Assembly (NCBI RefSeq): GCF_019297835.1
Contig: NZ_CP079203.1
Coordinates: 3,600,001 to 3,664,000 of the forward strand
Length of the DNA: 64,000 nucleotides
Origin: Sphingomonas sanguinis
GTDB taxonomy: Bacteria; Pseudomonadota; Alphaproteobacteria; Sphingomonadales; Sphingomonadaceae
Reading direction: 5' to 3'
The stretch's first letter is position 1, and each line of letters opens with the position of its first letter. Positions 25,326 to 34,658 of this stretch are shown in pieces. A program made the position numbers and the translations under genes. The notes below the pieces were generated by a model. The model made no database searches and was not told the origin of the DNA. It saw nothing but the letters and a program-made list of their open reading frames with translations.

Positions 25326-26588
25326 ATGCATCGCATCATTGCGGCCGTCTTGGCCGCAGGCGCATGTGCCTCATCCGCACATGCGCAGACCAGCCCGCCT
25401 ACCGGCACAGCGCCGGTTCTTACTCTTAACGACGCGCTGGCTCGGGCTGGAGCCACGTCCCCCGCGCAAGAAGCAGCCGCTGCCGCTATCCGCGCAGCCG
25501 AGGCGCAGCGTCGGGTCGCCAATCTTCGACCAAACCCATCGATAGTCGCCGAAACTGAGAACGTCGCGGGATCGGGTATCTACCAGGGTCTTCGATCATC
25601 CGAGACGACGGTAGGGCTGGCCTTGCCGCTGGAGCTGGGTGGCAAGCGTAGCGCCAGGGTAGCGGTTGCATCGGCCCAGCTCAGCCGGGCAGCGCTCGAT
25701 GCAGAGATCGCCCGTGCCGATCTACGGTTACGGGTGACGCAGGCCTATAACCAGGCCAGCGCAGCCGAGCGCCGGCTGGTGATCGCGCGCGGGCAAGTCG
25801 GCATCGCCGCTGAAGCGTTGCGAGCCGCCCAGGTTCGGGTGCGCGCTGGACGCGCGTCACCGCTTGAGGAGCAGCGAGCAGATGTTGCCCGGATCGCGGC
25901 CGCGGGCGCCGCGGAACGTGCAGCCCGATCGGCGGAGGTCGCATCCAGTAACCTGACGCGCCTCCTGCGCACGCCTGTCACCGCGCTCGACCTAAGCTGG
26001 TTCGATCGGGTCGAGGGCGCAGGGCCGCCACGCCCAGTCGCAGCAGGCTCGACCCTGACAGCGGCAGCATCCCGTGCGGACCTGTCGACCGCGAACGCGC
26101 AAGTCCGCCTCGCCCGCAGCCAGCGGGTTCCCGATGTAACAGTCAGCGCCAGTGCGCGCCGTCTCGAACAGACGAACGATGTCGCGGCGGTCTTCGGCGT
26201 CTCCATCCCTCTTGCCGTGTTCAACCGCGGCCGTGCAGCCGTGGATGTCTCGACAGCCCAGCGCGATCAGGCCGACGCCCTGCGACGTGTGGCACTGCTC
26301 GACGCGGAGCAGGCCATCGCCCAGGCACAGGCGGAAGCGACGAACGCCGCCACGACGGCGCGTAACACCAGCGGTCCTGCGCTTGCGGCCGCACAGGAAG
26401 CGGCTCGGATCGCGCGCATTGGCTACCGCGAGGGCAAGTTCGGGCAGCTCGACCTTCTCGATGCCGAACGCACCCTTTCCGACACTAGGACGGCCGCGAT
26501 CGACGCGCTTGCCGCCTACCACGACGCACAGGCGCGCCTTGAGCGGCTGACGACGCCCGCGCCCACAGTCACGGAAGACAATCGATGA
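25326..26588 (+). CDS. czcC: CzcC-type outer-membrane efflux protein
   Basis: 420 residues: a signal peptide (MHRIIAAVLAAGACASSAHA) and two tandem outer-membrane efflux protein repeats rich in long Ala/Arg/Gln helices (SAAERRLVIARGQVGIAAEAL; GYREGKFGQLDLLDAERTLSDT). It forms the TolC-like outer-membrane channel of a tripartite heavy-metal pump with CzcB and CzcA. The start at 25326 follows a CAGGAGC ribosome site. Its stop overlaps the czcB start (ATGA), indicating coupled translation. Confidence 0.88.
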   Translation: MHRIIAAVLAAGACASSAHAQTSPPTGTAPVLTLNDALARAGATSPAQEAAAAAIRAAEAQRRVANLRPNPSIVAETENVAGSGIYQGLRSSETTVGLALPLELGGKRSARVAVASAQLSRAALDAEIARADLRLRVTQAYNQASAAERRLVIARGQVGIAAEALRAAQVRVRAGRASPLEEQRADVARIAAAGAAERAARSAEVASSNLTRLLRTPVTALDLSWFDRVEGAGPPRPVAAGSTLTAAASRADLSTANAQVRLARSQRVPDVTVSASARRLEQTNDVAAVFGVSIPLAVFNRGRAAVDVSTAQRDQADALRRVALLDAEQAIAQAQAEATNAATTARNTSGPALAAAQEAARIARIGYREGKFGQLDLLDAERTLSDTRTAAIDALAAYHDAQARLERLTTPAPTVTEDNR

Positions 26589-27742
26589 AGAAGATCATCC
26601 TGGCGTTCGCGCCGCTGACCCTTGCCGCCATGCTCGCGGCATGTGGAGGCCCTGCCAAGACCGACGAAGGTGGAGAGAAGGCGGAGACGGAGAAGGCAGA
26701 GGGTGCCGAGAAGCCCGGCGATCCAAACACCGCCGTGCTTTCCGCCCAGCAGATCGCTGATGCCGGCATCGAGGTAACGCGCCCCACCATCGGCGGGGTT
26801 GCCGGTGCGATCGAAATTCCGGCCACCATCGAAGGCGACCCGCAGGGCGTTCAGGTCGTATCCGCGGCGATCGGCGGGCGACTGGTGTCGTTGACCAGAA
26901 ATCTCGGCCAGTCCGTTGGCCGCGGCGATACGCTGGCGATCATCGAGAGCCGTGAGGCAGCGTCGCTGAAAGCCGAGGTAGAGGCAGCGCGCGCACGTTC
27001 GAGCCTTGCTCAATCTAATCTGCGTCGCGAACAGCGCCTGTTCGCGGAACGTGTCTCCCCCGAGCAAGACCTTGTTGCGGCACGCACGGCAGCGGCCGAG
27101 GCGAGCATCGCGCTCCGGCTTGCGCAGCAGCAGCTTTCCGTAACTGGCGGGGGTGGCGGTGCCCTCAATCGCATCGCCGTTCGCTCGCCCATTGCCGGCC
27201 AGGTCATCGCGCGGTCCGCGACACTAGGTCAGCAGATCGCGGCCGAGGCAGAGCTGTTCCGGGTCGCCAACCTGTCGAAGGTGACGATCACGACGTCGCT
27301 TGTCCCGGCAGATGCCGGCCGGGTGCGTCCGGGGACGCGGGTGGAGGTTGTCTCGGCGGGTCGCCGCCAGGAAGCGCGCGTGACGTTCGTGTCACCGATC
27401 CTCGACGAGACGACCCGGTTGGTGCCGGTGATCGCCACCATCGACAACAGCGGCGGGCAGTGGCGCATCGGCGAGACGGTCACCGCTTCCATCCTGTTGC
27501 CAGCGACCGGCGACCGCTCCATCGCCGTCCCTTCCGCGGCCGTCCAGATGATCGGCGACAAGCCGTTCGTGTTCGTGCGGACCGCCAATGGTTTCAAGGC
27601 GACACCGGTGACGCTCGGGCGCACCAACTCCGGCAACGTCACGATCACCTCCGGCCTCACCGGCGACGAGCGGATCGCGTCCACCAACAGCTTCACGCTC
27701 AAGGCCGAACTCGGCAAGGGCGAAGCCAAGGACGAGGACTGA
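26585..27742 (+). CDS. czcB: CzcB-type RND periplasmic adaptor lipoprotein
   Basis: 385 residues. A lipoprotein signal with lipobox LAAC is followed by a low-complexity Glu/Lys linker (GGEKAETEKAEGAEKPG). The HlyD-like core follows: a barrel-sandwich/lipoyl part (VVSAAIGGRLVSL; IRSPIAGQV-like VRSPIAGQVIARSATLGQ) flanking an alpha hairpin, then the beta-barrel and membrane-proximal domains (VPSAAVQMIGDKPFVFV). It links CzcA in the inner membrane to CzcC. It ends 3 bp before czcA. Confidence 0.9.
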   Translation: MKKIILAFAPLTLAAMLAACGGPAKTDEGGEKAETEKAEGAEKPGDPNTAVLSAQQIADAGIEVTRPTIGGVAGAIEIPATIEGDPQGVQVVSAAIGGRLVSLTRNLGQSVGRGDTLAIIESREAASLKAEVEAARARSSLAQSNLRREQRLFAERVSPEQDLVAARTAAAEASIALRLAQQQLSVTGGGGGALNRIAVRSPIAGQVIARSATLGQQIAAEAELFRVANLSKVTITTSLVPADAGRVRPGTRVEVVSAGRRQEARVTFVSPILDETTRLVPVIATIDNSGGQWRIGETVTASILLPATGDRSIAVPSAAVQMIGDKPFVFVRTANGFKATPVTLGRTNSGNVTITSGLTGDERIASTNSFTLKAELGKGEAKDED

Positions 27743-27745
27743 GCC

Positions 27746-30700
27746 ATGATCGGTCGCATCGTCACCTTCGCCGTCGAAAAGCGATGGCTTGTCCTCCTTC
27801 TCACCGTCGCGGCAGCGCTGGCAGGCATCTTCGCCCTTCAGCGGCTACCGATCGACGCCGTTCCGGACATCACCAACAACCAAGTGCAGATCAACGTCGT
27901 CGCGCCTGCCCTCTCGCCCGACCAGATCGAAAAACAGGTCGCCTTCACCGTCGAAACCGCACTCGCCGGCATTCCTGGCCTTGAATATACCCGCTCGCTC
28001 AGCCGCAACGGCTTTGCTCAGGTGACGGCGGTGTTCAATGAGGGCACCGACATCTACTTTGCCCGCCAACAGGTGGCGGAGCGACTACGTACCGCCGAGG
28101 AAAGCCTGCCCGAAGGGGTGAACCCCGAGATGGGGCCGATCGCGACCGGGCTTGGCGACATCTTCATGTGGACGGTCGAGTTTCGCGAACTCGATCAGGT
28201 CAATCACCGCAACGGCGAACCAGGCCTTCAGAAGGATGGCAGTTACATCACGGCAGAAGGCGACCACCTTGTCAGCGAGCCGGACAAGGCGACCTATCTC
28301 CGCACGGTTCAGGACTGGATCGTCACGCCGCAGTTGAAGAGCAGCGCCGGCCTTGCTGGCGTCGACTCCCTTGGCGGCTACACCAAGCAATATCTCGTCG
28401 TACCCGACATTCAGCGCATGGCAGCGATGCGGATCAGCCTCCAGGACCTCGCCACGGCGCTGGAGCGCAACAACACCAGCGCAGGCGCAGGCGTCGTCAA
28501 TCGCAACGGCGAAGGATTGGCCGTCCGCGCTGATGGCCGTGTCCGCAATGCCGACGAGCTGGCCCGCACCGTCGTTGCTACGCGAGAAAGCGTCCCCATC
28601 CTGCTGAACCAAATCGCGACCGTCAGGACGGGTCAGGCGCTGCGCATGGGGTCGGCATCCGAGAACGGCCGTGAGGTCGTCGTCGGGACGGCCGTCATGC
28701 GGATTGGCGAGAACAGCCGCACCGTGTCGACGGGTGTAGCCAAGCGACTGAAGGAGATCGGCGCATCGCTTCCGGTCGATGTCGTCGTGAAGCCAGTGAT
28801 GAACCGCACCGAGCTGGTCAACTCGACGATCGCGACCGTGGCCCGCAACCTTGCCGAGGGCGCGGTGCTGGTCATCGTGGTGCTGTTCCTGCTGCTCGGC
28901 AATTTCCGCGCCGCACTGATCGCAGCGCTGGTCATCCCGATCACCATGCTGCTCACCAGCATCGGCATGCTCCGGGCTGGGGTGTCAGCGAACCTGATGA
29001 GCCTTGGCGCGCTCGACTTCGGCCTGATCGTCGACGGGGCCGTCATCATCGTCGAGAATGCTCTGCGCCGCCTTGGCGACGCGCAGCACGGCCATGACGA
29101 GCCGCTGCCCCTTGGCGACAGGCTGGCGATCGTCGCGGCTTCCGCCCGCGAGATGATCCGCCCTTCCGTCTACGGACAGGCGATCATCATCCTCGTTTAC
29201 GCGCCGCTGCTCACCTTCTCGGGGGTCGAGGGCAAGATGTTCGAACCGATGGCGCTCACCGTCATCATCGCACTGGTATTCGCCTTCATCCTCTCGCTCA
29301 CCTTCGTGCCCGCAGCCATCGCCATTTGGCTAAGCAAGCGGGTTGATGAGAAGGAAAGTAGGATCATCGGGTGGCTGCGTCGCCGCTATGAGCCGGGACT
29401 TGGCAAGGCAATGCGTCGGCCGACCATGACCGTGGGCGTTGCGATCGGGGCGTTGGCGCTTGCGGCAGCGGCCTTCACGACTCTTGGACAGGAGTTCCTG
29501 CCCCAGCTCGACGAGGGCAACATCCTCGTTCAGGCGGTTCGCATCCCCGGAACGTCGGTCGACCAGAGCCAGGCCATGCAGTTCCAGGTCGAGAAGATGC
29601 TGGCGCGGCAGCCCGAGGTCCGGTTCGCCTTCTCACGAACCGGCACGTCGGAAATCGCCAGCGATCCGATGCCGGCGAACGCGACCGATACCTTCGTCAT
29701 CATGAAGCCAAGGAGTGAATGGCCTAATCCCGGCCTTACCAAGGAAGAGCTTATCGAGCGCATGGAGAGGCGTCTGTCGACGCTGCCGGGCAACGCTTAC
29801 GAAATCACCCAGCCCATCCAGATGCGCTTTAACGAGCTGATCGCGGGCGTGCGCGGCGACATCGCCGTGAAGGTGTTCGGCGACGACTTCGGTGCCATGA
29901 ACGCGACCGCCGATCGCATCGCCGACGTGTTGCGCAACACCGCGGGCGCGGCAGACGTGAGGGTCGAACAGACCGAAGGTCTGCCGATGCTCGATATCCG
30001 CCCGAACCGCATGGCGATGGCGCGGATCGGGGTCACTGCCGGCGACGTGCAGGACACCGTGGCGGCAGCGATCGGGGGCCGTGAGGCAGGCGTGATCTTC
30101 GAGGGTGACCGGCGCTTTCCCGTCGTGATCCGCCTCGCCGAAAGCTCGCGGTCGGATCTGACGGAGGTGGCCCAGGTGCCGGTCCCGACATCGAGCGGTG
30201 CTTTCGTGCCCCTCTCGACGGTCGCGGACATCGCCGTTGTCGATGGCCCCAACCAGATCAGCCGGGAGAACGGCAAACGTCGTGTGGTGGTGCAGGCCAA
30301 CGTGCGTGACCGCGACGTGGCGAGCGTCGTCGCCGATGCGCAGGCATCGATCGCGGCCAAGGTGAAGCTCTCGCCGGGCACCTATCTGGAATGGGGCGGC
30401 CAGTTCGAGAACCTGGCATCGGCGCGCGACCGGCTCATGATCGTCGTGCCGATCTGCTTCGCAGTCATTATGTTCCTGCTCTACGGGGCGCTGGGATCGG
30501 TCCGCGATGCGGCGCTGGTGTTCACGGGTGTTCCGCTGGCGCTGGTCGGCGGTGTGCTGGCGCTGTTCCTGCGCGGCATGCCCTTCTCCATCTCCGCAGC
30601 AGTCGGCTTCATCGCCCTCTCCGGCATCGCGGTCCTCAACGGGCTGGTGATGGTGTCCTCTATCCATGACTTGATGCGTCAGGGGATGGATCGGGCGCAG

Positions 30701-30973
30701 GCGGCGCAGGATGGGGCGCTGGCGAGGCTTCGACCGGTTGCCATGACGGCGCTCGTCGCATCGCTCGGCTTCGTGCCGATGGCGCTTGGACACGGTGCCG
30801 GGGCCGAGGTGCAGAAGCCGTTGGCGACCGTCGTCATCGGAGGACTGATTTCCGCGACGCTGCTGACGCTGTTCGTCCTGCCCACCCTCTACGCCCGCTT
30901 CGGCGGGTGGACACCGGCTGCCGCGGAGCTGCCGGCCGAAAACAACCATCTGCTCCAGGGAGAGCCAGCATGA
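27746..30973 (+). CDS. czcA: CzcA-type heavy-metal RND efflux pump
   Basis: 1,075 residues, the normal length of heavy-metal-efflux RND transporters. It starts MIGRIVTFAVEKRWLVLLL (TM1), has the porter domains, and the TM4 motif DFGLIVDGAVIIVENALRR, in which the D-G-x-V-x-x-x-E pattern is typical of the CzcA proton relay. About twelve transmembrane helices are present. It uses the proton gradient to expel divalent cations (Zn/Co/Cd class by context) through CzcB and CzcC. Its stop overlaps the start of the next CDF gene. Confidence 0.93.
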   Translation: MIGRIVTFAVEKRWLVLLLTVAAALAGIFALQRLPIDAVPDITNNQVQINVVAPALSPDQIEKQVAFTVETALAGIPGLEYTRSLSRNGFAQVTAVFNEGTDIYFARQQVAERLRTAEESLPEGVNPEMGPIATGLGDIFMWTVEFRELDQVNHRNGEPGLQKDGSYITAEGDHLVSEPDKATYLRTVQDWIVTPQLKSSAGLAGVDSLGGYTKQYLVVPDIQRMAAMRISLQDLATALERNNTSAGAGVVNRNGEGLAVRADGRVRNADELARTVVATRESVPILLNQIATVRTGQALRMGSASENGREVVVGTAVMRIGENSRTVSTGVAKRLKEIGASLPVDVVVKPVMNRTELVNSTIATVARNLAEGAVLVIVVLFLLLGNFRAALIAALVIPITMLLTSIGMLRAGVSANLMSLGALDFGLIVDGAVIIVENALRRLGDAQHGHDEPLPLGDRLAIVAASAREMIRPSVYGQAIIILVYAPLLTFSGVEGKMFEPMALTVIIALVFAFILSLTFVPAAIAIWLSKRVDEKESRIIGWLRRRYEPGLGKAMRRPTMTVGVAIGALALAAAAFTTLGQEFLPQLDEGNILVQAVRIPGTSVDQSQAMQFQVEKMLARQPEVRFAFSRTGTSEIASDPMPANATDTFVIMKPRSEWPNPGLTKEELIERMERRLSTLPGNAYEITQPIQMRFNELIAGVRGDIAVKVFGDDFGAMNATADRIADVLRNTAGAADVRVEQTEGLPMLDIRPNRMAMARIGVTAGDVQDTVAAAIGGREAGVIFEGDRRFPVVIRLAESSRSDLTEVAQVPVPTSSGAFVPLSTVADIAVVDGPNQISRENGKRRVVVQANVRDRDVASVVADAQASIAAKVKLSPGTYLEWGGQFENLASARDRLMIVVPICFAVIMFLLYGALGSVRDAALVFTGVPLALVGGVLALFLRGMPFSISAAVGFIALSGIAVLNGLVMVSSIHDLMRQGMDRAQAAQDGALARLRPVAMTALVASLGFVPMALGHGAGAEVQKPLATVVIGGLISATLLTLFVLPTLYARFGGWTPAAAELPAENNHLLQGEPA

Positions 30974-31890
30974 GCGGACAGGATCACGGTTCGGGCGGCC
31001 ACGCTCACGACCATACGGCGGGAGCGAATGCCAAGATGCTCGGGTGGGCCTTGGTGCTGACCACGGCGTATCTGATCGCCGAGGTCGTCGGTGCGTTCGT
31101 GTTCAACAGCCTCGCCCTCCTGTCGGATGCGGCGCATATGCTCACTGACGTGGCGGCGTTGGTGATCGCCTTGATGGCGATCCGGCTCGGCCAGAAGCCC
31201 GCGGACGACAGGCGGACGTTCGGCTACAAACGGTTCGAGATTCTGGCCGCAGCGTTCAACGCGCTGCTTCTCTTCGGCGTTGCGATCTACGTCTTGGTCG
31301 AGGCGGTGCAGCGCTTTCGTGAGCCGGAGGGCGTGCAATCCACTGGCATGCTGATCGTCGCTGCGATCGGCCTCGTCGTGAATCTGGTATCCATGAAGCT
31401 GCTCACGTCGGGCAAGGACGCCAGCATGAACGTCAAGGGCGCCTACCTCGAGGTCTGGGCGGACATGATCGGTTCGGTGGGCGTGATCGCGGGAGCGCTG
31501 GCGATCCGGTTTACCGGATGGACGTGGGTTGACCCGATCGTTGCAATCGGGATTGGGTTATGGGTGCTACCCCGGACCTGGGTGCTGCTGCGCGATACCA
31601 CCAATGTGCTGCTGGAAGGCGTGCCCGGCGGGATCAAGCTGCCGGAGCTGCGCGCCAGCATCGCCGGCCTTCCCGGTGTCGCCGGGGTTCACGACCTTCA
31701 CGTCTGGTCGATGACTACGGAGGACGTAAATTGCACCGCGCACGTCACCCTCGCTGAAGGCGCCGATCCCGATACCGTCAGGAGAAGCGTCGCGGCTACG
31801 CTCGATAACCGTTTTGGGATCGAGCATTGCACGATCCAGACCGAAGGTGCAGCCGGGGCGTGCGAGGACGCCGATCATCTTCATCCGTGA
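30970..31890 (+). CDS. czcD: CzcD-like cation diffusion facilitator
   Basis: 306 residues. A His-rich N-terminus (HGSGGHAHDH) is followed by six transmembrane helices and a cytoplasmic CDF dimerisation domain. Metal-site motifs are SDAAHMLTD (HxxxD, TM2) and EVWADMIGSVGV (TM5). It exports Zn/Cd/Co by proton antiport into the periplasm, feeding CzcCBA. It is translationally coupled to czcA (ATGA). The small imperfect hairpin CGTGAC-GGTG-GTCACG at 31886-31901 spans its stop. Confidence 0.9.
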   Translation: MSGQDHGSGGHAHDHTAGANAKMLGWALVLTTAYLIAEVVGAFVFNSLALLSDAAHMLTDVAALVIALMAIRLGQKPADDRRTFGYKRFEILAAAFNALLLFGVAIYVLVEAVQRFREPEGVQSTGMLIVAAIGLVVNLVSMKLLTSGKDASMNVKGAYLEVWADMIGSVGVIAGALAIRFTGWTWVDPIVAIGIGLWVLPRTWVLLRDTTNVLLEGVPGGIKLPELRASIAGLPGVAGVHDLHVWSMTTEDVNCTAHVTLAEGADPDTVRRSVAATLDNRFGIEHCTIQTEGAAGACEDADHLHP

Positions 31891-31903
31891 CGGTGGTCAC
31901 GTC

Positions 31904-32136
31904 ATGAAGCGTTCGCGCTGGACAGAGGAAGCCGCACGGAGCTTCGCCGATGCATCGCCGCCAGACAGGACTTGGCGACGATTGCAAAGCAGATGGGACG
32001 GACGATGGATGGTGTGAGGGGCCGGTGCGCTACGTTGCAGCTTACCTTGCCGTCCCCGACGCGTCCTTGGCGCGAGACGGTGAAGCGAGGTCCGCAGCTA
32101 AAGAGGCCGGTGCCTCCGCAAGCCGGGGACGAATGA
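31904..32136 (+). pseudogene. frameshifted small Myb/GcrA-like DNA-binding protein
   Basis: ATG 31904 opens MKRSRWTEE, then the frame is lost. A different plus frame continues as ELRRCIAARQDLATIAK and QMGRTMDGVRGRCATL, ending at TGA 32134-32136. Joined, the two make a tryptophan/helix-turn-helix protein of about 77 residues resembling SANT/Myb-like or GcrA-like small regulators. One base lost or gained near 31930 would explain it. It follows the czc operon by 13 bp. It could be a real decay event or a sequencing error; the first frame alone would give 37 residues. Confidence 0.65.
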
Positions 32137-32138
32137 AG

Positions 32139-32162
32139 ACGGGGGCAATTTCTCGCCCCCGT
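32139..32162. terminator. bidirectional stem-loop terminator
   Basis: ACGGGGGC (32139-32146) pairs with GCCCCCGT (32155-32162) across an 8-nt loop. It sits between converging gene ends (stops at 32136 plus and 32171 minus), so it can end transcription from both sides. The T-tract is weak. Confidence 0.65.
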
Positions 32163-32170
32163 CCGTCGTC

Positions 32171-32386
32171 TTACTTCATGTTCGGCATGGCATGACCGGC
32201 ATGATCTGCGTTCTTGGCCTTGTCGCCCTTGTCGCAGCAATCGGCCTTGGCCTTGGCCGCTTTATCGCAGCAATCAGCGCCATCCTTGCAGCAGGCCATA
32301 TCGGCACAGTAGTTCGCTACGGCGGCAAATGCGCCGCTCGACAGGGTGAGAGCGAAGGCGGCGCTGATGAGCTTGAACTTGGTCAT
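32171..32386 (-). CDS. small exported Cys-rich (metallothionein-like) protein
   Basis: 71 residues. The signal peptide MTKFKLISAAFALTLSSGAFA precedes a mature part with seven cysteines, three as CC pairs (DMACCKDGADCC; KADCCDKGDK), and a His/Met-rich tail (HAGHAMPNMK). The pattern suggests a periplasmic metal-binding peptide; no named family is claimed. It converges on the czc operon and is followed upstream by a second exported-looking gene. Start ATG 32384-32386. Confidence 0.72.
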   Translation of the reverse strand: MTKFKLISAAFALTLSSGAFAAVANYCADMACCKDGADCCDKAAKAKADCCDKGDKAKNADHAGHAMPNMK

Positions 32387-32426
32387 GTGTATCTCCGTGA
32401 TCCTGAAAGGTGTGAATCGAGAGGCT

Positions 32427-32780
32427 TCACACCGATCGCGGAGGGGGCGTCGCTGGCGCACGCGCCATACCAATCAGCCCGGCGGGTTTGGCAGGGCTAG
32501 GCAGCAGAGCCGCAAAGGGTAGCGGTTCGCCACCAACCGCTGCCACGCCCGGCATGGCTACGCAAGGCGTGGCACATGCCGCAGGAGGCACCTGCTTGGC
32601 AGGCGCTCGGGTCGGCTTACTCGCACAATCCGTCATCTGCGATGCGACCGGCGCAGCGGCCATTGCCGACGTTTCGCAAAGCGGCCCAAGCCGAACCAGC
32701 AGCATTACCGCCAAGACGGCAAGCACGAGGCCGCGAACAATTTGCGAGGCGGGACGGCGTTGAGCGATCACCGCTTCCAC
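32427..32780 (-). CDS. hypothetical membrane-anchored or exported protein
   Basis: 117 residues from a GTG start. One hydrophobic helix (IVRGLVLAVLAVMLLVRLGPL, about 14-34) is followed by an Ala/Pro-rich segment with four cysteines (TDCASKP; PPAACATPCVAMPG). It lies 40 bp upstream of the Cys-rich gene on the same strand and may be co-transcribed in a metal-handling pair. No family recognised; the start has no strong ribosome site. Confidence 0.5.
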   Translation of the reverse strand: MEAVIAQRRPASQIVRGLVLAVLAVMLLVRLGPLCETSAMAAAPVASQMTDCASKPTRAPAKQVPPAACATPCVAMPGVAAVGGEPLPFAALLPSPAKPAGLIGMARAPATPPPRSV

Positions 32781-32996
32781 TTAGGATGACCGCTCGCTCG
32801 CGGCAATCGCCAGGCACTGATGTTCTAGATGCGCTTCATGTCCCGTAACCTCGCTTGGAACGGCTTTTGGGAAAGCTCATACTTTCCCGCTTTCCGATCC
32901 CTCGCAGGACAAACGGCGCGACCGGTCCTCAGTGTTGGCCCTCATCGATAGAAGCCATAGGTTGGCTCGATGGCTAAACCATAGGAAGGGGCGTCA

Positions 32997-34337
32997 GTGA
33001 TCCGCAGAATTTTGGCACCATTGTTGGCCGGAACCACTCTGGGGTTACTGTGCAGCCCTGCGCTCGCCGCCAACAGGCCTGGCGATGGATTTGAAGTGGC
33101 GAGCTACAGGCTCGCGCTTACCCCTGACATCCAGAACAGGACCGTCGCAGGGCGTGAGGCGATCACGCTGCGCGCAACGGTGGATGGCGTCCGGCGCCTG
33201 AACTTCACCGCCAATGCTCTTGCCATCGACAGCGCAACCCTCGATGGCGTGGCGCTCGCCCACACCGTGGAAGGCGATGTGCTGGGCTTCGACCTGCCCC
33301 GGCCGCTTCGGCGCGGACTCACCGTGAAGCTCGAATTGTCCTATCATGGCCGCCCCGCACGTGGGTTCGCGGGCTCGGCGACAACGCTCTACACCAGCTA
33401 TTTCGCATGCGACTGGATGGTCTGTTCCCAGAACAAGTTCGGCGAGAAGGCGGCCTTCTCGCTTGATCTGCGTGTCCCGCGCGGGATGACCAGCCTGTCT
33501 GTTGGCCGCATGATGGCGCGGCGACCGGGACCGGACGGCAGTGAGATCCATTGCTGGAAAGCTCCCCGGCCCTACTCGGCCTATCTTTACGGCTTCGCGG
33601 TGGGTCGGTTCACGCGGGTCAGCGAACGGGCCGGATCGAAAAGGCTCACCTATTTGAGCGACACTGCCGACGGGGGCGAGCTGAAACGACGCTTGGCAGG
33701 GACAAGGGAGATGGTCGCCTTTCTGTCCACCAAGGCCGGCATGCCGCTTCCTGTCGCCGACTACAGCCAGCTTCTGGTCGAAGGCGATGAGGCGCAGGAG
33801 GCGGCGACATACTCCGTCCTCGGCACCGATGCGTTGCCGGCGAAGCCAGATGATCCGTCGGAGGATTGGGCCATCGTGCACGAACTCACCCATCAATGGT
33901 GGGGCAATCTCGTAACGTGCGAGACGCTCAAGGATTTCTGGCTGAACGAAGGTATCACGACCTTCATGACGGCTGTGTGGAAGGAGCACCGCTACGGCCG
34001 CGTCGCCTACAATGCCGAACTCGATGTCGCCAGGAGCCGGCTTGAAAAGGCGCAGGCGATGGGCTTCGACAAGCCGCTGGCCTGGGATGGCAGCTACCCG
34101 ACATTGGGCGTCCGGCGCGCGATCCAGTACAGCAAGGGCGCGCTGTTCATGGCGCAGCTGCGAGTTACGCTCGGCGATGCCGCGTTCTGGTCTGGCCTGC
34201 GTCGCTACACCCGTGACCGTGCGGGCGGGACGGTTACGAGTATTGATCTGGAGCGAGCGATGGAGGCGTCGAGCGGCCGGGACTTGCGCCCGCTGTTTGC
34301 CGAATGGGTGTTCGGTGATGGCCCTTCCGCTCGGTAA
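32997..34337 (+). CDS. M1 family metallopeptidase (aminopeptidase N-like), exported
   Basis: 446 residues, short for the M1 family because the C-terminal helical domain is absent. A signal peptide (MIRRILAPLLAGTTLGLLCSPALA) is followed by a beta-rich N-terminal domain and the zinc catalytic domain. HELTHQWWGNLV gives HExxH, and the third ligand lies in FWLNEGITTF. The exopeptidase GAMEN motif is replaced by EAQEA, retaining the central Glu. It probably trims peptides in the periplasm. The GTG at 32997 follows AGGAAGG. Confidence 0.85.
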   Translation: MIRRILAPLLAGTTLGLLCSPALAANRPGDGFEVASYRLALTPDIQNRTVAGREAITLRATVDGVRRLNFTANALAIDSATLDGVALAHTVEGDVLGFDLPRPLRRGLTVKLELSYHGRPARGFAGSATTLYTSYFACDWMVCSQNKFGEKAAFSLDLRVPRGMTSLSVGRMMARRPGPDGSEIHCWKAPRPYSAYLYGFAVGRFTRVSERAGSKRLTYLSDTADGGELKRRLAGTREMVAFLSTKAGMPLPVADYSQLLVEGDEAQEAATYSVLGTDALPAKPDDPSEDWAIVHELTHQWWGNLVTCETLKDFWLNEGITTFMTAVWKEHRYGRVAYNAELDVARSRLEKAQAMGFDKPLAWDGSYPTLGVRRAIQYSKGALFMAQLRVTLGDAAFWSGLRRYTRDRAGGTVTSIDLERAMEASSGRDLRPLFAEWVFGDGPSAR

Positions 34338-34658
34338 CGGGAATAGCCTGTCCCGTGATGTTTCCCGTATCTCGATCATTTTCGGGACTGCTAACGGCCG
34401 CTCGTCTCGCGATGATGCTGGCTGCACGGCCCCCGCTCAGAACATGAATGAATGTCTGAAGTCGGGAAATCACGAAGATGGCGCGAATGACCGGATGTGG
34501 GTCTGGTCGCATAGCGGGCATTGCGACCGTCAACGCGCCACCAGCATCTCTTCCAGATCGGTTCAACCGACCATGAATGCGGCCGAACGCCGGACCGTAA
34601 CGGCAGCTTGTCCGTTCAGCGTTCCTGATCTTGCACTGCTTGATGGATATCGCCGACC
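34338..34658. other. intergenic region with repeat copy D
   Basis: A 321-bp gap with repeat copy D (34446-34503), followed by a partial further fragment (AGCGGGCATTGCGACC) of the related GAATGCCCGCT type. No gene seen. Confidence 0.55.
34446..34503 (+). repeat. 58-bp dispersed repeat, copy D
   Basis: Starts GAATGAATGTCTGAAG, ends GACCGGATGTGGGTC, 58 bp. Half-sites GAATGTC (34450) and GAATGAC (34485) are 35 bp apart. It shares TGAATGTCTGAAGT with copy E. Confidence 0.76.

Noticed and set aside
29633..30949. Minus-strand open frame of 438 codons, His/Arg/Asp-rich
   Set aside because: Shadow of czcA; low-complexity composition and no recognisable motif.
33045..34427. Minus-strand open frame of 460 codons
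   Set aside because: Antisense to the M1 peptidase gene, which has an intact zinc motif and signal peptide.
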